In this document: positions 1 to 7,326 of the stretch, in pieces
Layout of the letters: each line of letters begins with the position of its first letter
Numbering within the stretch: position 1 is the first letter of the stretch
Virus record (IMG/VR): IMGVR_UViG_3300027973_000258
Coordinates: 1 to 20,750 of that record
From: a virus
DNA: 20,750 nucleotides
Strand: one strand, 5' to 3'
Notes under the pieces: model-generated
Seen by the model: the letters and a program-made list of their open reading frames with translations, nothing else
What the model was told of the DNA's origin: nothing
The model's database searches: none
Position numbers and translations under genes: made by a program

Positions 1-1
1 A

Positions 2-1549
2 AAAAGACATGAAAAAGCTCTAACAAAAAAAGAAGATTTTAGATCTTTATACGAAGAATGTTATGAGTTTGCGTTACCACAACGTAATCTTTATGACGGC
101 TATTATGATGGTAAAACATCTGGCCAAAAGAAAATGAATCGTGTATTTGATGCTACTGCTATTAACTCTACACAACGATTTGCTAATCGTATGCAATCTG
201 GCATATTCCCACCACAACGTAAATGGTGCAGATTAGAGCCAGGCACAGATATTCCACAAGAACGTAAAGCACAAGCTCAAGCATCATTAGATGTTTATGC
301 AGATAAAATGTTTGCTGCACTAAAGCAATCAAACTTTGATATTGCTATTGGTGAGTTCTTACTTGATCTATCAGTAGGCACTGCTGTAATGATGGTGCAA
401 CCTGGTGATGATATTAATCCAATTAACTTTATTCCTGTGCCACAATTCTTAGTATCATTTGAAGAAGGTGCTAATGGTCAAGTAGACAATGTATATAGAC
501 GTATGCGCATTAAAGGCGAGTCTATTATGCGTCAATGGCCAGATGCAAATATCCCAGAAGATCTACAAAGAAAAATAGATCAAAAGCCAACAGACGATTT
601 AGACTTTATTGAGGCTACTATTTTAGATCAAAAACGTGGTGATTTCTGTTATCACGTTATTCATAAGGAATCTAAAACAGAGTTAGTCTATAGACGTATG
701 ACTAGAAGTCCATGGATTGTATCTCGTTACGCTAAAGTAGCTGGTGAAATTTATGGCCGTGGTCCATTAATTACTGCATTGCCAGATATTAAAACTCTTA
801 ATAAGACATTAGAGTTAGTGTTAAAAAATGCTTCATTAGCTATTGCTGGTGTTTATACAGCAGCAGATGATGGTGTATTGAATCCTAATACAGTTAAAAT
901 TATTCCAGGTGCTATTATTCCTGTAGCACGTAATGGTGGCCCACAAGGCGAATCATTAAAGCCATTACCACGTGCTGGTGACTTTAACGTATCTCAAATC
1001 ATTATGAATGACTTACGTATGAGCATTAAACGTATTTTGCTTGATGAGTCATTACCACCAGATAACATGTCAGCTCGATCAGCTACAGAAGTTGTAGAGC
1101 GCATGAAAGAATTATCACAAAATCTAGGATCAGCATTTGGTCGTTTAATCAATGAAACAATGATTCCATTAGTTACCAAAATATTAGGTGTTATGGATGA
1201 TCGTGGCATGATTAACTTACCACTTAAAGTTAATGGTCTTGAAATTAAAGTATCAGCAGTAGCACCATTAGCACAAGCTCAAGCTATGGAAGAAGTGCAG
1301 AATGTATTGCAGTATGCACAAATAGTTCAAGGTGCTGGACCACAAGCTCAGTCAATTATTAAGATTGATGCTATGATGGAGTTTATAGCAGATAAGCTTG
1401 GAGTGCCACAACGCATTCTAAATACAGCAGAAGAACGTATGCTTATTCAACAACAACAAATGCAAATGGCTGCTATGGCAGCTCAAGCAGCACCAGAAGC
1501 AGTGCCAGAGATGGTTAAAGGTGCTATGAAACAGCAAGGTGGTATGTAA
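2..1549 (+). CDS. Portal (head-tail connector) protein, 5'-partial
   Basis: Forms the dodecameric ring at the capsid vertex through which DNA is packaged and ejected. The first internal ATG is at 134, but the same frame is open back to base 2, and the upstream residues (for example LYEECYEFALPQRN) are typical portal N-terminal sequence. The true start therefore lies before the window. Recognisable portal features are the N-terminal NSTQRFANRMQSGIFPP segment, a central mixed region, and SARSATEVVERMKEL (about residues 314-328 counted from the ATG at 134) before the helical C-terminus. The C-terminus ends in a Gln/Met/Ala-rich tail (IQQQQMQMAAMAAQAA). The family is that of T7 gp8. The stop codon overlaps the next start by one base (TAATG), so the next gene is probably translationally coupled. 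Identity is inferred from sequence motifs plus position before the scaffold and capsid genes. Confidence 0.93.
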   Translation, partial: KRHEKALTKKEDFRSLYEECYEFALPQRNLYDGYYDGKTSGQKKMNRVFDATAINSTQRFANRMQSGIFPPQRKWCRLEPGTDIPQERKAQAQASLDVYADKMFAALKQSNFDIAIGEFLLDLSVGTAVMMVQPGDDINPINFIPVPQFLVSFEEGANGQVDNVYRRMRIKGESIMRQWPDANIPEDLQRKIDQKPTDDLDFIEATILDQKRGDFCYHVIHKESKTELVYRRMTRSPWIVSRYAKVAGEIYGRGPLITALPDIKTLNKTLELVLKNASLAIAGVYTAADDGVLNPNTVKIIPGAIIPVARNGGPQGESLKPLPRAGDFNVSQIIMNDLRMSIKRILLDESLPPDNMSARSATEVVERMKELSQNLGSAFGRLINETMIPLVTKILGVMDDRGMINLPLKVNGLEIKVSAVAPLAQAQAMEEVQNVLQYAQIVQGAGPQAQSIIKIDAMMEFIADKLGVPQRILNTAEERMLIQQQQMQMAAMAAQAAPEAVPEMVKGAMKQQGGM

Positions 1550-1815
1550 TGGCTGGATGGGAAGATTTAGAACAAGCATTACCGCTTGATGTTAGAGATG
1601 TTAGTCAAGCTAGAGAAGATCTAGACAGACTAGCATTACGTGTATTAGGTGATGAAGATGGAAATAAATTGATGGATTGGTTACGCCAATCTGTTTTAGA
1701 GCAACCAGTTGCCTTGCCTGGTAGCGATTCTAGTTATGCTTACTACCGAGAAGGTCAGAATAGTATAGTCAGAGATTTAGAAGCAAGGTTAATTCGCGCA
1801 AGGAAAATAAAATGA
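1549..1815 (+). CDS. Small Bbp19-like virion-module protein
   Basis: An 88-aa acidic, helical protein between portal and scaffold. The C-terminal half contains YYREGQNSIVRDLEARL, which resembles the conserved REGQ-type motif of the Bbp19-like family (first described from Bordetella phage BPP-1), often encoded in podovirus head modules. No enzymatic motif or membrane segment is visible. It starts one base inside the portal stop (TAATG) and its own stop overlaps the scaffold start (ATGA). It is therefore coupled on both sides and probably needed in proportion to head proteins. Family assignment is from memory of the motif; function is unknown. Confidence 0.7.
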   Translation: MAGWEDLEQALPLDVRDVSQAREDLDRLALRVLGDEDGNKLMDWLRQSVLEQPVALPGSDSSYAYYREGQNSIVRDLEARLIRARKIK

Positions 1816-2594
1816 CAGACGACGTAATCGAGCCTAGTAGCTCTGAGGAATCTTCTCAAGACACTGGCCTACTCGATAATGTAAATGTAGAACCAGCGGC
1901 AGAAGCAGACTCAACAAAAACAGACATATCACATCTTGATAAACCAGAAGATGATGGCCCATTAGAAAGACCAGATTGGTGGCCAGAAAATTTCTGGAAA
2001 AAAGATGATGCAGAACCAGATTTAGAAGCGATTGCAAAATCGTGGACAGATCTTCGTAAGCAAATTTCACAAGGCAAACATAAAGCTCCAGCAGATGGAA
2101 ACTATGATTTGGCTGCATTTGGAGGAACTCCAGATACAGATCCAGTCAAAAGCCATGTAGTATCATGGGCTAAAGAGTATGGCGTAAGTCAAGTAGCTTT
2201 AGATGCTTTAGTTTCAAAGGTAGTTGAAATGAATGCCAACTCATCTCAAACAGCAACAGTAAACTTAGAGCAAGAACGTAAATCACTAGGGCCTAATGCA
2301 GATGCTCGTATTAAAAGCGTTGTTCAATGGGGAACTAGCCTTGTTCATAAAGGCGTATGGGGTAAAGATGACTTTGAAGAATTTAAAGTTATGGGTGGAA
2401 CTGCTAAAGGGATATCTGCTTTAGAAAAGATTAGAGCTGCTTATGAAGGTAGAGTTCCAACAGAAAGCGCACCAGCAGATGGAGCGCCATCTAAAACAGA
2501 GTTATATGCTATGGTAGGAGATCCAAAATACAAAACAGACCCAGCTTACAGGGCTAAAGTAGAGAAAATGTTTCAATCTTCCTTTGGAAGTTAA
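1812..2594 (+). CDS. Capsid assembly scaffolding protein
   Basis: This 260-aa acidic protein probably guides polymerisation of the major capsid protein into the procapsid and is then lost, like T7 gp9. The first 45 residues are rich in Asp, Glu and Ser. RPDWWPENFW follows (about residues 53-62), then an AKSWTDLRKQI helix, a combination typical of podovirus scaffolds. The middle and C-terminal parts are predicted helical, ending with a short basic-acidic segment (AYRAKVEKMFQSSFGS) of the kind that contacts the capsid protein. It starts by ATGA overlap with the preceding gene and is followed by an intrinsic terminator, so it closes the portal-scaffold transcription unit. Position directly before the capsid gene supports the call. 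Confidence 0.88.
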   Translation: MTDDVIEPSSSEESSQDTGLLDNVNVEPAAEADSTKTDISHLDKPEDDGPLERPDWWPENFWKKDDAEPDLEAIAKSWTDLRKQISQGKHKAPADGNYDLAAFGGTPDTDPVKSHVVSWAKEYGVSQVALDALVSKVVEMNANSSQTATVNLEQERKSLGPNADARIKSVVQWGTSLVHKGVWGKDDFEEFKVMGGTAKGISALEKIRAAYEGRVPTESAPADGAPSKTELYAMVGDPKYKTDPAYRAKVEKMFQSSFGS

Positions 2595-2610
2595 TCTATG
2601 TAATAAACTA

Positions 2611-2637
2611 GGCCCACTTAATTGTGGGCTTTTTTTT
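2611..2637 (+). terminator. Intrinsic terminator after scaffold gene
   Basis: A GCCCAC/GTGGGC stem (2612-2617 with 2624-2629, extendable by a G-T pair) with a six-base TTAATT loop is followed by eight consecutive T residues (2630-2637). It lies 17 bases after the scaffold stop codon. This is a textbook rho-independent terminator for host RNA polymerase. It would separate portal-scaffold transcription from the capsid gene or reduce read-through. Confidence 0.88.
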
Positions 2638-2648
2638 GCATAAAACAC

Positions 2649-2677
2649 TTGCCAAACACTTAAAAATCTGTTAAAAA
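2649..2677 (+). promoter_or_regulatory. Possible sigma70-type promoter for capsid gene
   Basis: TTGCCA (2649-2654, 5 of 6 matches to the -35 consensus) is followed after 17 bases by TAAAAA (2672-2677, 4 of 6 matches to -10). It lies just downstream of the terminator and upstream of the only long leader in the window. AT-rich DNA gives such matches by chance, so this is tentative. It would explain why a terminator can sit directly before the highly expressed capsid gene. Confidence 0.3.
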
Positions 2678-2683
2678 CTGCTC

Positions 2684-2813
2684 AAGGCTCATTGCATTCG
2701 CAACCCTTCACACAAGTTGTCTTGTCGTTTGGCTATCGTAAATAGCAAGCACTGGCCCAGGCTTTATCTGGCTAACCAAAGCGATAAACTTTATTTTTAT
2801 CAATTCTAGGAGA
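2684..2813 (+). promoter_or_regulatory. Structured 5' leader of the capsid gene
   Basis: The region between terminator and capsid start is GC-enriched (39 of 80 bases in 2681-2760) and contains a run of short hairpins: TTGC/GCAA (2692-2703), ACAAG/CTTGT (2712-2725) and GCTAT/ATAGC (2732-2746). Nearer the gene, GATAAA (2783-2788) can pair either with TTTATC at 2763-2768 (stem extended by TGG/CCA) or with a second TTTATC at 2796-2801. The strong Shine-Dalgarno AGGAGA is at 2808-2813, five bases before the ATG. All pairings were read by eye. Function as a stabilising or switching leader is inference. Confidence 0.4.
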
Positions 2814-2818
2814 ATAAC

Positions 2819-3661
2819 ATGGCTATTGGATTATCTAATGCTTTTGTAACGCTCTTTGATGCCGAAGTTAAACAGGCTTACCAAGGTAAGGCAGAATTAG
2901 TTGGTGCTGTTAGACAAAGACGCGGTGTTGAAGGCTCAGTAGTAAAATTTCCTAAAGTAGGCAAAGGTGTTGCTACTTTAAGAATCCCACAAACAGACGT
3001 AACACCATTAAATGCAACATGGTCACAAGTAACTGCTACGCTTGCAGATTGGAATGCAGCAGAATATTCTGACATTTTTATGCAACAAAAAGTAAACTTT
3101 GACGAAAGACAAGAGTTAGTGCAATTAGTAGCTAACGCTATTGGTAGACGTCAAGACCAAATGATTCTTGATGCACTTGCTGCTTCATCAACATCATTAA
3201 CAGTGTCTAACGACATTGGCACTACAGACTCTAACCTTAACGTAGCTAAACTACGTGAAGCTAAACGTCTATTAGACAAAAACAATGTTCCACCAATGGA
3301 TCGCCATATTGTTTTACATGGCAATGGCTTGGCTTCATTACTTTCAGAAACAGCAGTAACTTCTTCTGACTTTAATACAGTTAAAGCACTTGTAGCTGGC
3401 GAAATCAATACATTCTTAGGTTTCACATTCCATGTATTGGGTGATCGTTCAGAAGGTGGTTTAGCAATTGATGGCTCTTTAGACAGAACAATGTTCGCGT
3501 TCCATAAAGATGCTGTTGGTTACGCAGAAGGCATAGCTCCTCGCACAGAAATCAATTATGTTCCAGAAAAAACATCATTCCTTGTGAATGCAATTTTCTC
3601 TGCTACAGCAACAACAATTGATGCTGAGGGTATCGTTCAACTCACTTGCCGTGAAACTTAA
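2819..3661 (+). CDS. Major capsid protein
   Basis: This 280-aa protein probably builds the icosahedral shell and is expected to have the HK97 fold. An N-terminal segment (MAIGLSNAFVTLFDAEVKQAY) leads into a region rich in beta strands. The Asp/Glu-rich long helix region NFDERQELVQLVANAIGRRQDQMILDAL (in pieces, about residues 95-125) resembles the spine helix. The C-terminal part contains AVGYAEGIAPRTEINYVPEK, characteristic of podovirus capsid proteins in which a viral particle protein contacts the P-domain. It is shorter than T7 gp10A (about 345 aa). A strong Shine-Dalgarno (AGGAGA) with ideal spacing, placed after a terminator and structured leader, fits high expression. Its position after the scaffold gene supports the assignment. 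No slippery frameshift extension was seen. Confidence 0.9.
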   Translation: MAIGLSNAFVTLFDAEVKQAYQGKAELVGAVRQRRGVEGSVVKFPKVGKGVATLRIPQTDVTPLNATWSQVTATLADWNAAEYSDIFMQQKVNFDERQELVQLVANAIGRRQDQMILDALAASSTSLTVSNDIGTTDSNLNVAKLREAKRLLDKNNVPPMDRHIVLHGNGLASLLSETAVTSSDFNTVKALVAGEINTFLGFTFHVLGDRSEGGLAIDGSLDRTMFAFHKDAVGYAEGIAPRTEINYVPEKTSFLVNAIFSATATTIDAEGIVQLTCRET

Positions 3662-3678
3662 TCTAAGGAGAAAATATT

Positions 3679-3966
3679 ATGGCATTTTCAAGCACAGCGT
3701 TTCAACCTATTGGCGGACAATCAAAAGCTGGTAATGCTCCACAAGTTTGGAGTTATACCACTACTGATTCTGCTGCAACAGTTGATACATCAGGTTATTT
3801 CAATACAGTAGCTTCACTAGTAAAGGTAGGCGACATTATTTGGCGCGTAACTACTTCTTCTGGTTCAGTTTCAACAGCTGGTCAGCACGTTGTAATGTCT
3901 GTTTCAGCTGCTGGAGTTGTAGATGTATCTGATACAACAGCATTAACAGTAACAAATACAGACTAA
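3679..3966 (+). CDS. Small head protein, possible capsid decoration protein
   Basis: A 95-aa protein, rich in Ser, Thr, Val and Gly and probably all beta, beginning MAFSSTAFQPIGGQSKAG and containing YFNTVASLVKVGDIIWRV. Small proteins with this start and a YFN..A..L.VGD core are common next to capsid genes of podoviruses, and similar domains also occur in fibre proteins. The gene follows the capsid gene by 17 bases, has a clear AAGGAG (3665-3670) eight bases before its ATG, and is followed by a strong hairpin. This suggests co-expression with capsid in large amounts. A decoration or head-stabilising role is inferred from position only; no catalytic motif is present. Confidence 0.65.
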   Translation: MAFSSTAFQPIGGQSKAGNAPQVWSYTTTDSAATVDTSGYFNTVASLVKVGDIIWRVTTSSGSVSTAGQHVVMSVSAAGVVDVSDTTALTVTNTD

Positions 3967-3994
3967 AAAACTGTATCGTAGTAAGTAACTTGGG

Positions 3995-4022
3995 TAAGGT
4001 GGGTGTTTTGGCACTCACCTTA
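3995..4022 (+). terminator. Strong hairpin after head genes, terminator-like without T-tract
   Basis: An 11-bp stem, including one G-T pair, forms between 3995-4005 and 4012-4022 with loop 4006-4011. It lies 29 bases after the stop of the small head gene. It is not followed by a run of T (next bases are TTCTCAC). It could be a weak terminator, an RNase processing site or a 3' mRNA stabiliser that protects the capsid message. Confidence 0.55.
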
Positions 4023-4044
4023 TTCTCACATCTGGAGATAGAGT

Positions 4045-4659
4045 ATGGCAGCTGGAGATTCAGCATTATCAGTTTGTTCTGATGCACTAATATTATTAGG
4101 CGCAAAGCCTATTTCTTCATTCACAGAAGGCACTGATGAGTCATCTACTTGCGATCGTTTATATTACGATATAAGAGATCAAGCATTAATGATTTATCCA
4201 TGGTCATTCTCATTTAAAAAAGTTCAATGTGCTAGACTGGTCACTACACCGGTTACCGAATATACATACGAATATCAATTACCATCAGATAGATTAGGCT
4301 CACCAAGAGCAGTCTATGATGCTAATGAAGTAGGATCTCATCCAAGAAATGATTATAGAATCATGGGTGATAAGATTCTAACTAATTACGAAGAAGTATG
4401 GGTAGATTATCAATACTCTGTTACAGAGCCTAATATGCCTGTATATTTCATTCAATTACTTAAATATCTATTGGCATGGCATATATGTGTGCCTATTACA
4501 GACCAAGTAGATAAAGCTCAATATTGGCAAGGTGTAGCTATAGGATCACCAGGCGAAAATGGACGTGGTGGTTATATGCGTCAAGCTATGAATATTGATG
4601 GCCAAGGACAACCCATAAATGCTATACAAGACTTCTCATTGATTAATGTGAGGTATTAA
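4045..4659 (+). CDS. Tail tubular protein A (T7 gp11-like)
   Basis: Forms the ring that joins the portal to the nozzle in short-tailed phages and serves as the platform for fibre attachment. At 204 aa it is close to the T7 gp11 size. Motifs expected for the family are an N-terminal helical segment SALSVCSDALILLGAKPISSF (in pieces, residues 6-26), CDRLYYDIRDQALMIYPWSF (about 35-54) and the YEYQLPSDRLG strand region (about 74-84). The FIQLLKYLLAWHICVPITD helix lies at about residues 134-152. A GGAG at 4034-4037 precedes the ATG by seven bases. The stop overlaps the next gene by one base (TAATG). The pairing with the gp12-like gene makes the call firm. Confidence 0.93.
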   Translation: MAAGDSALSVCSDALILLGAKPISSFTEGTDESSTCDRLYYDIRDQALMIYPWSFSFKKVQCARLVTTPVTEYTYEYQLPSDRLGSPRAVYDANEVGSHPRNDYRIMGDKILTNYEEVWVDYQYSVTEPNMPVYFIQLLKYLLAWHICVPITDQVDKAQYWQGVAIGSPGENGRGGYMRQAMNIDGQGQPINAIQDFSLINVRY

Positions 4660-6662
4660 TGGCTCGTTTTGTTACAGTCCAAACAAACTTCACTACAGGC
4701 GAACTAGATCCACTATTAAGAGCGCGTATTGATTTAAAGTCTTACGAGAATGCATTAGAAACAGCTCAAAATGTATTCTGTCAGCCACAAGGTGGAATCA
4801 CACGTAGATCTGGCACTCGCTATATTAACTCACTTCCAAACACTAGCACAGATTCTGCTGCTAATGGTGTTCGTCTAGTTGCATTTGAATTTTCAACATC
4901 AGATAGTTATATGCTTTGCTTTACGCATAATCGTGCATATATATATAAAAATGGTGCATTAATTACCAATATTAATGGCACAGGAAATTCATATCTATCT
5001 ACATCTGGCGTTAGTTTAACATCAGCTAAATTAAATGAAATGTGTTGGACTCAATCTGCTGATACATTAATAATTACGCATGAAGATATTAATCCAGTTA
5101 AGATTGTTCGTGGCGCATCTGATTCATTGTGGACTGCATCAGCATTAACTTTTGATAGTATTCCTAAATATGCATTTACATTAGCATATAGTAATCCAGC
5201 TGGAACATTAACACCATCAGCCATATCTGGAAAAATTAAAGTTACAGCATCTACTGGAACTCCATTTTCTGCTGCATCAGTAGGTCAATATATTAATATT
5301 ACGCCACAAGGTCGTGCAAAAATAATCCAATATTTATCTGGCACAGAAGTTAATGTAGTAACAGAATTTCCATTCTTTGATACTACCGCTGTTGCTACTG
5401 GAAATTGGGAAATTGAATCTGGATATGAAAGTGTTTGGTCATCAACAAAAGGATGGCCAAGAACAGTATCTTTCCATCAAGGTCGTTTATATTTTGGAGG
5501 ATCTAAGTCAAGGCCATCTACTATATGGGGATCTGTTGTAGGGTTATTTTTCCAATTTGAACCAACAGAAGGGCTAGATGACGATGCTTTAGAAGCTACG
5601 TTAGATACTAATACGTTCAATGCCATTACAGATATTATTTCTGGACGAGATCTTACTATCTTTACAACTGGTGGTGAGTTCTATGTGCCACAAAATGGTC
5701 TAGAACCTATTACTCCATTATCATTCTTTGTGCAGTCTACTAGCCGTAATGGAAGTAAACCTGGCATACGAGTGCAACAACTTGAAGGTGGTGTTATATT
5801 TGTGCAAAGACAAGGTAAGTCATTATCTGAAATTGCATATTCTGATACACAGCTTACTTATGTTACATCAAAGATATCTCTATTATCTGGCCATCTATTA
5901 AAAACACCTAAACGCATGGCATTAAGACGTGCAGTAAATACAGATGAAAATGATTTACTTCTTATTGTAAATGGAAGTGATGGGACATTAGCATCATACT
6001 CATTAATGAGATCACAAAATGTTATAGCTCCATCAGAACTTGTAACATCAGAAGGATCATTTATTGATATTGGTATAGATCTTACTACAATTTATGCTGT
6101 TATTAAAAGAACTATATCTGGCACAGACCAATATTATGTAGAAAAAGTAGAGCAAGGATTATTAACAGATAGTGCTAAAACTGGTGGTGCAGCAGCATCA
6201 GTATCTATGAGCCATTTAGTTGGTAAAGAAGTTAATGTTATTCTTGATGGTATTGTGCAAGCTAACCAAACAGTAGCAGCCGGTGGAACAGTAACATTTC
6301 CTAGATCATCTACAATTTCTTATGAAGTAGGATTGCCAATTACAGTTCAAGCTACTACAATGCCTATAGATTTAAAAATTCAAACTGGAACACGTTTAGG
6401 CTTTAAAAAACGTATTGTTGAAGTTAATGCATTGGTATTAGAAACACAGAATATGGTAGTAAATGGCATTGAAGTCCCATTTAGATCATTTGATACACCA
6501 TTAACATTAGATGCAGATGTTCCAGAATTTACAGGGACTAAAGTATTGCACGGAATTCTAGGGTATAGTAATGAAGCTAAAATTACTATCACTCAGAGCG
6601 CACCATTAAAGTTTACCTTATTAGGTATGGAATATAAAGTAGCAGTTCACCAGGGGACATAG
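4659..6662 (+). CDS. Tail tubular protein B (T7 gp12-like nozzle)
   Basis: This 667-aa protein probably forms the hexameric nozzle of the short tail. The N-terminus is diagnostic: FTTGELDPLLRARIDLKSY followed by ENALETAQNVFCQPQGGITRRSGTRY (in pieces, residues 12-57), the first beta-propeller element of the T7 gp12 family. Repeated short aromatic/beta motifs follow, such as KGWPRTVSFHQGRLYFGGSK (about residues 263-282) and the FTTGGEFYVPQNG strand pair (about 332-344). The C-terminal half is beta-rich and ends in a platform-like domain. The start is coupled to the tail tubular A stop (TAATG), and only one base separates its stop from the next start. Length is somewhat below that of T7 gp12 (794 aa). 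Confidence 0.93.
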   Translation: MARFVTVQTNFTTGELDPLLRARIDLKSYENALETAQNVFCQPQGGITRRSGTRYINSLPNTSTDSAANGVRLVAFEFSTSDSYMLCFTHNRAYIYKNGALITNINGTGNSYLSTSGVSLTSAKLNEMCWTQSADTLIITHEDINPVKIVRGASDSLWTASALTFDSIPKYAFTLAYSNPAGTLTPSAISGKIKVTASTGTPFSAASVGQYINITPQGRAKIIQYLSGTEVNVVTEFPFFDTTAVATGNWEIESGYESVWSSTKGWPRTVSFHQGRLYFGGSKSRPSTIWGSVVGLFFQFEPTEGLDDDALEATLDTNTFNAITDIISGRDLTIFTTGGEFYVPQNGLEPITPLSFFVQSTSRNGSKPGIRVQQLEGGVIFVQRQGKSLSEIAYSDTQLTYVTSKISLLSGHLLKTPKRMALRRAVNTDENDLLLIVNGSDGTLASYSLMRSQNVIAPSELVTSEGSFIDIGIDLTTIYAVIKRTISGTDQYYVEKVEQGLLTDSAKTGGAAASVSMSHLVGKEVNVILDGIVQANQTVAAGGTVTFPRSSTISYEVGLPITVQATTMPIDLKIQTGTRLGFKKRIVEVNALVLETQNMVVNGIEVPFRSFDTPLTLDADVPEFTGTKVLHGILGYSNEAKITITQSAPLKFTLLGMEYKVAVHQGT

Positions 6663-6663
6663 T

Positions 6664-7317
6664 ATGAGTTTCTTATTACCAGCAGCACCAATATTAGCAG
6701 AAACAGCAGCAGCATCAGCGGCAACTACCGCATTTGGATCTACAGCTTTTTGGGCTGGGACAGCAGCAGCTGCTCCTATGGCAGCAACAAGTTTTGTGCC
6801 ATCATTATTGGTATCATCAACACCATCATTCTTTGGTAGCATTAGTAGTGCTTTTAATACTATTAAACCATTTATGGATGTTATATCTCCAGCAACTCAA
6901 GTGCTTAGTGGCATTAACTCTTTAAATGCTGGTCAAACACAAGCAAGCATGTATAAGTTACAGCAATTGCAATTACAAGCAAAAATTCAAAATGACAGAC
7001 TTAATCTTACAAGGCAAGGTAATGATGTGTTAAGAAGGTTAAACCAGTCTAATGCATCAGCAGCAGCACGTGGCTATGCTGGAGGCGTCAAAAGCTTTGA
7101 AGGATCAAGTGCATTGCTTATGGATATTAATACAAAATATGCTGGTCAAGATATGGAAACTATTCAGCAAAATATAGCAACATCATCAGCATATGGTCAA
7201 ATACAAGACAGCATGCTAACAACAGCATCAGACAAGGCTGTGTCTGGATCTTATGCAGACTTCTTTACTAGCGTAGGTAAAGCAGCTTATTTATATAGCA
7301 GTTTAAAAACAGTTTAA
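6664..7317 (+). CDS. Internal virion protein, T7 gp14-like ejection protein
   Basis: A 217-aa protein with an Ala/Ser-rich, hydrophobic N-terminal third (about residues 1-75) that could insert into a membrane. A long helical part follows (LNLTRQGNDVLRRLNQSNASAAARGYAGG, in pieces, about residues 112-140). The segment AAARGYAGGVKSFEGSSALLMD is the pattern seen in gp14-like proteins, where RG(Y/I)xxxG.S.EG.S is conserved. In T7, gp14 is ejected first and forms the outer-membrane pore for DNA delivery. Shine-Dalgarno AGGGG at 6652-6656 lies seven bases before the ATG. It opens the four-gene ejection cluster. Confidence 0.8.
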   Translation: MSFLLPAAPILAETAAASAATTAFGSTAFWAGTAAAAPMAATSFVPSLLVSSTPSFFGSISSAFNTIKPFMDVISPATQVLSGINSLNAGQTQASMYKLQQLQLQAKIQNDRLNLTRQGNDVLRRLNQSNASAAARGYAGGVKSFEGSSALLMDINTKYAGQDMETIQQNIATSSAYGQIQDSMLTTASDKAVSGSYADFFTSVGKAAYLYSSLKTV

Positions 7318-7326
7318 GGAATAGTT

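Noticed and set aside
134-136. ATG at 134 as the start of the portal gene
   Set aside because: The frame is open to the window edge and the upstream residues fit the portal family, so the gene begins before the window.
1834-2118. - strand open frames opposite the scaffold gene
   Set aside because: They are Leu/His-rich reverse readings of the acidic scaffold N-terminus, without start signals.
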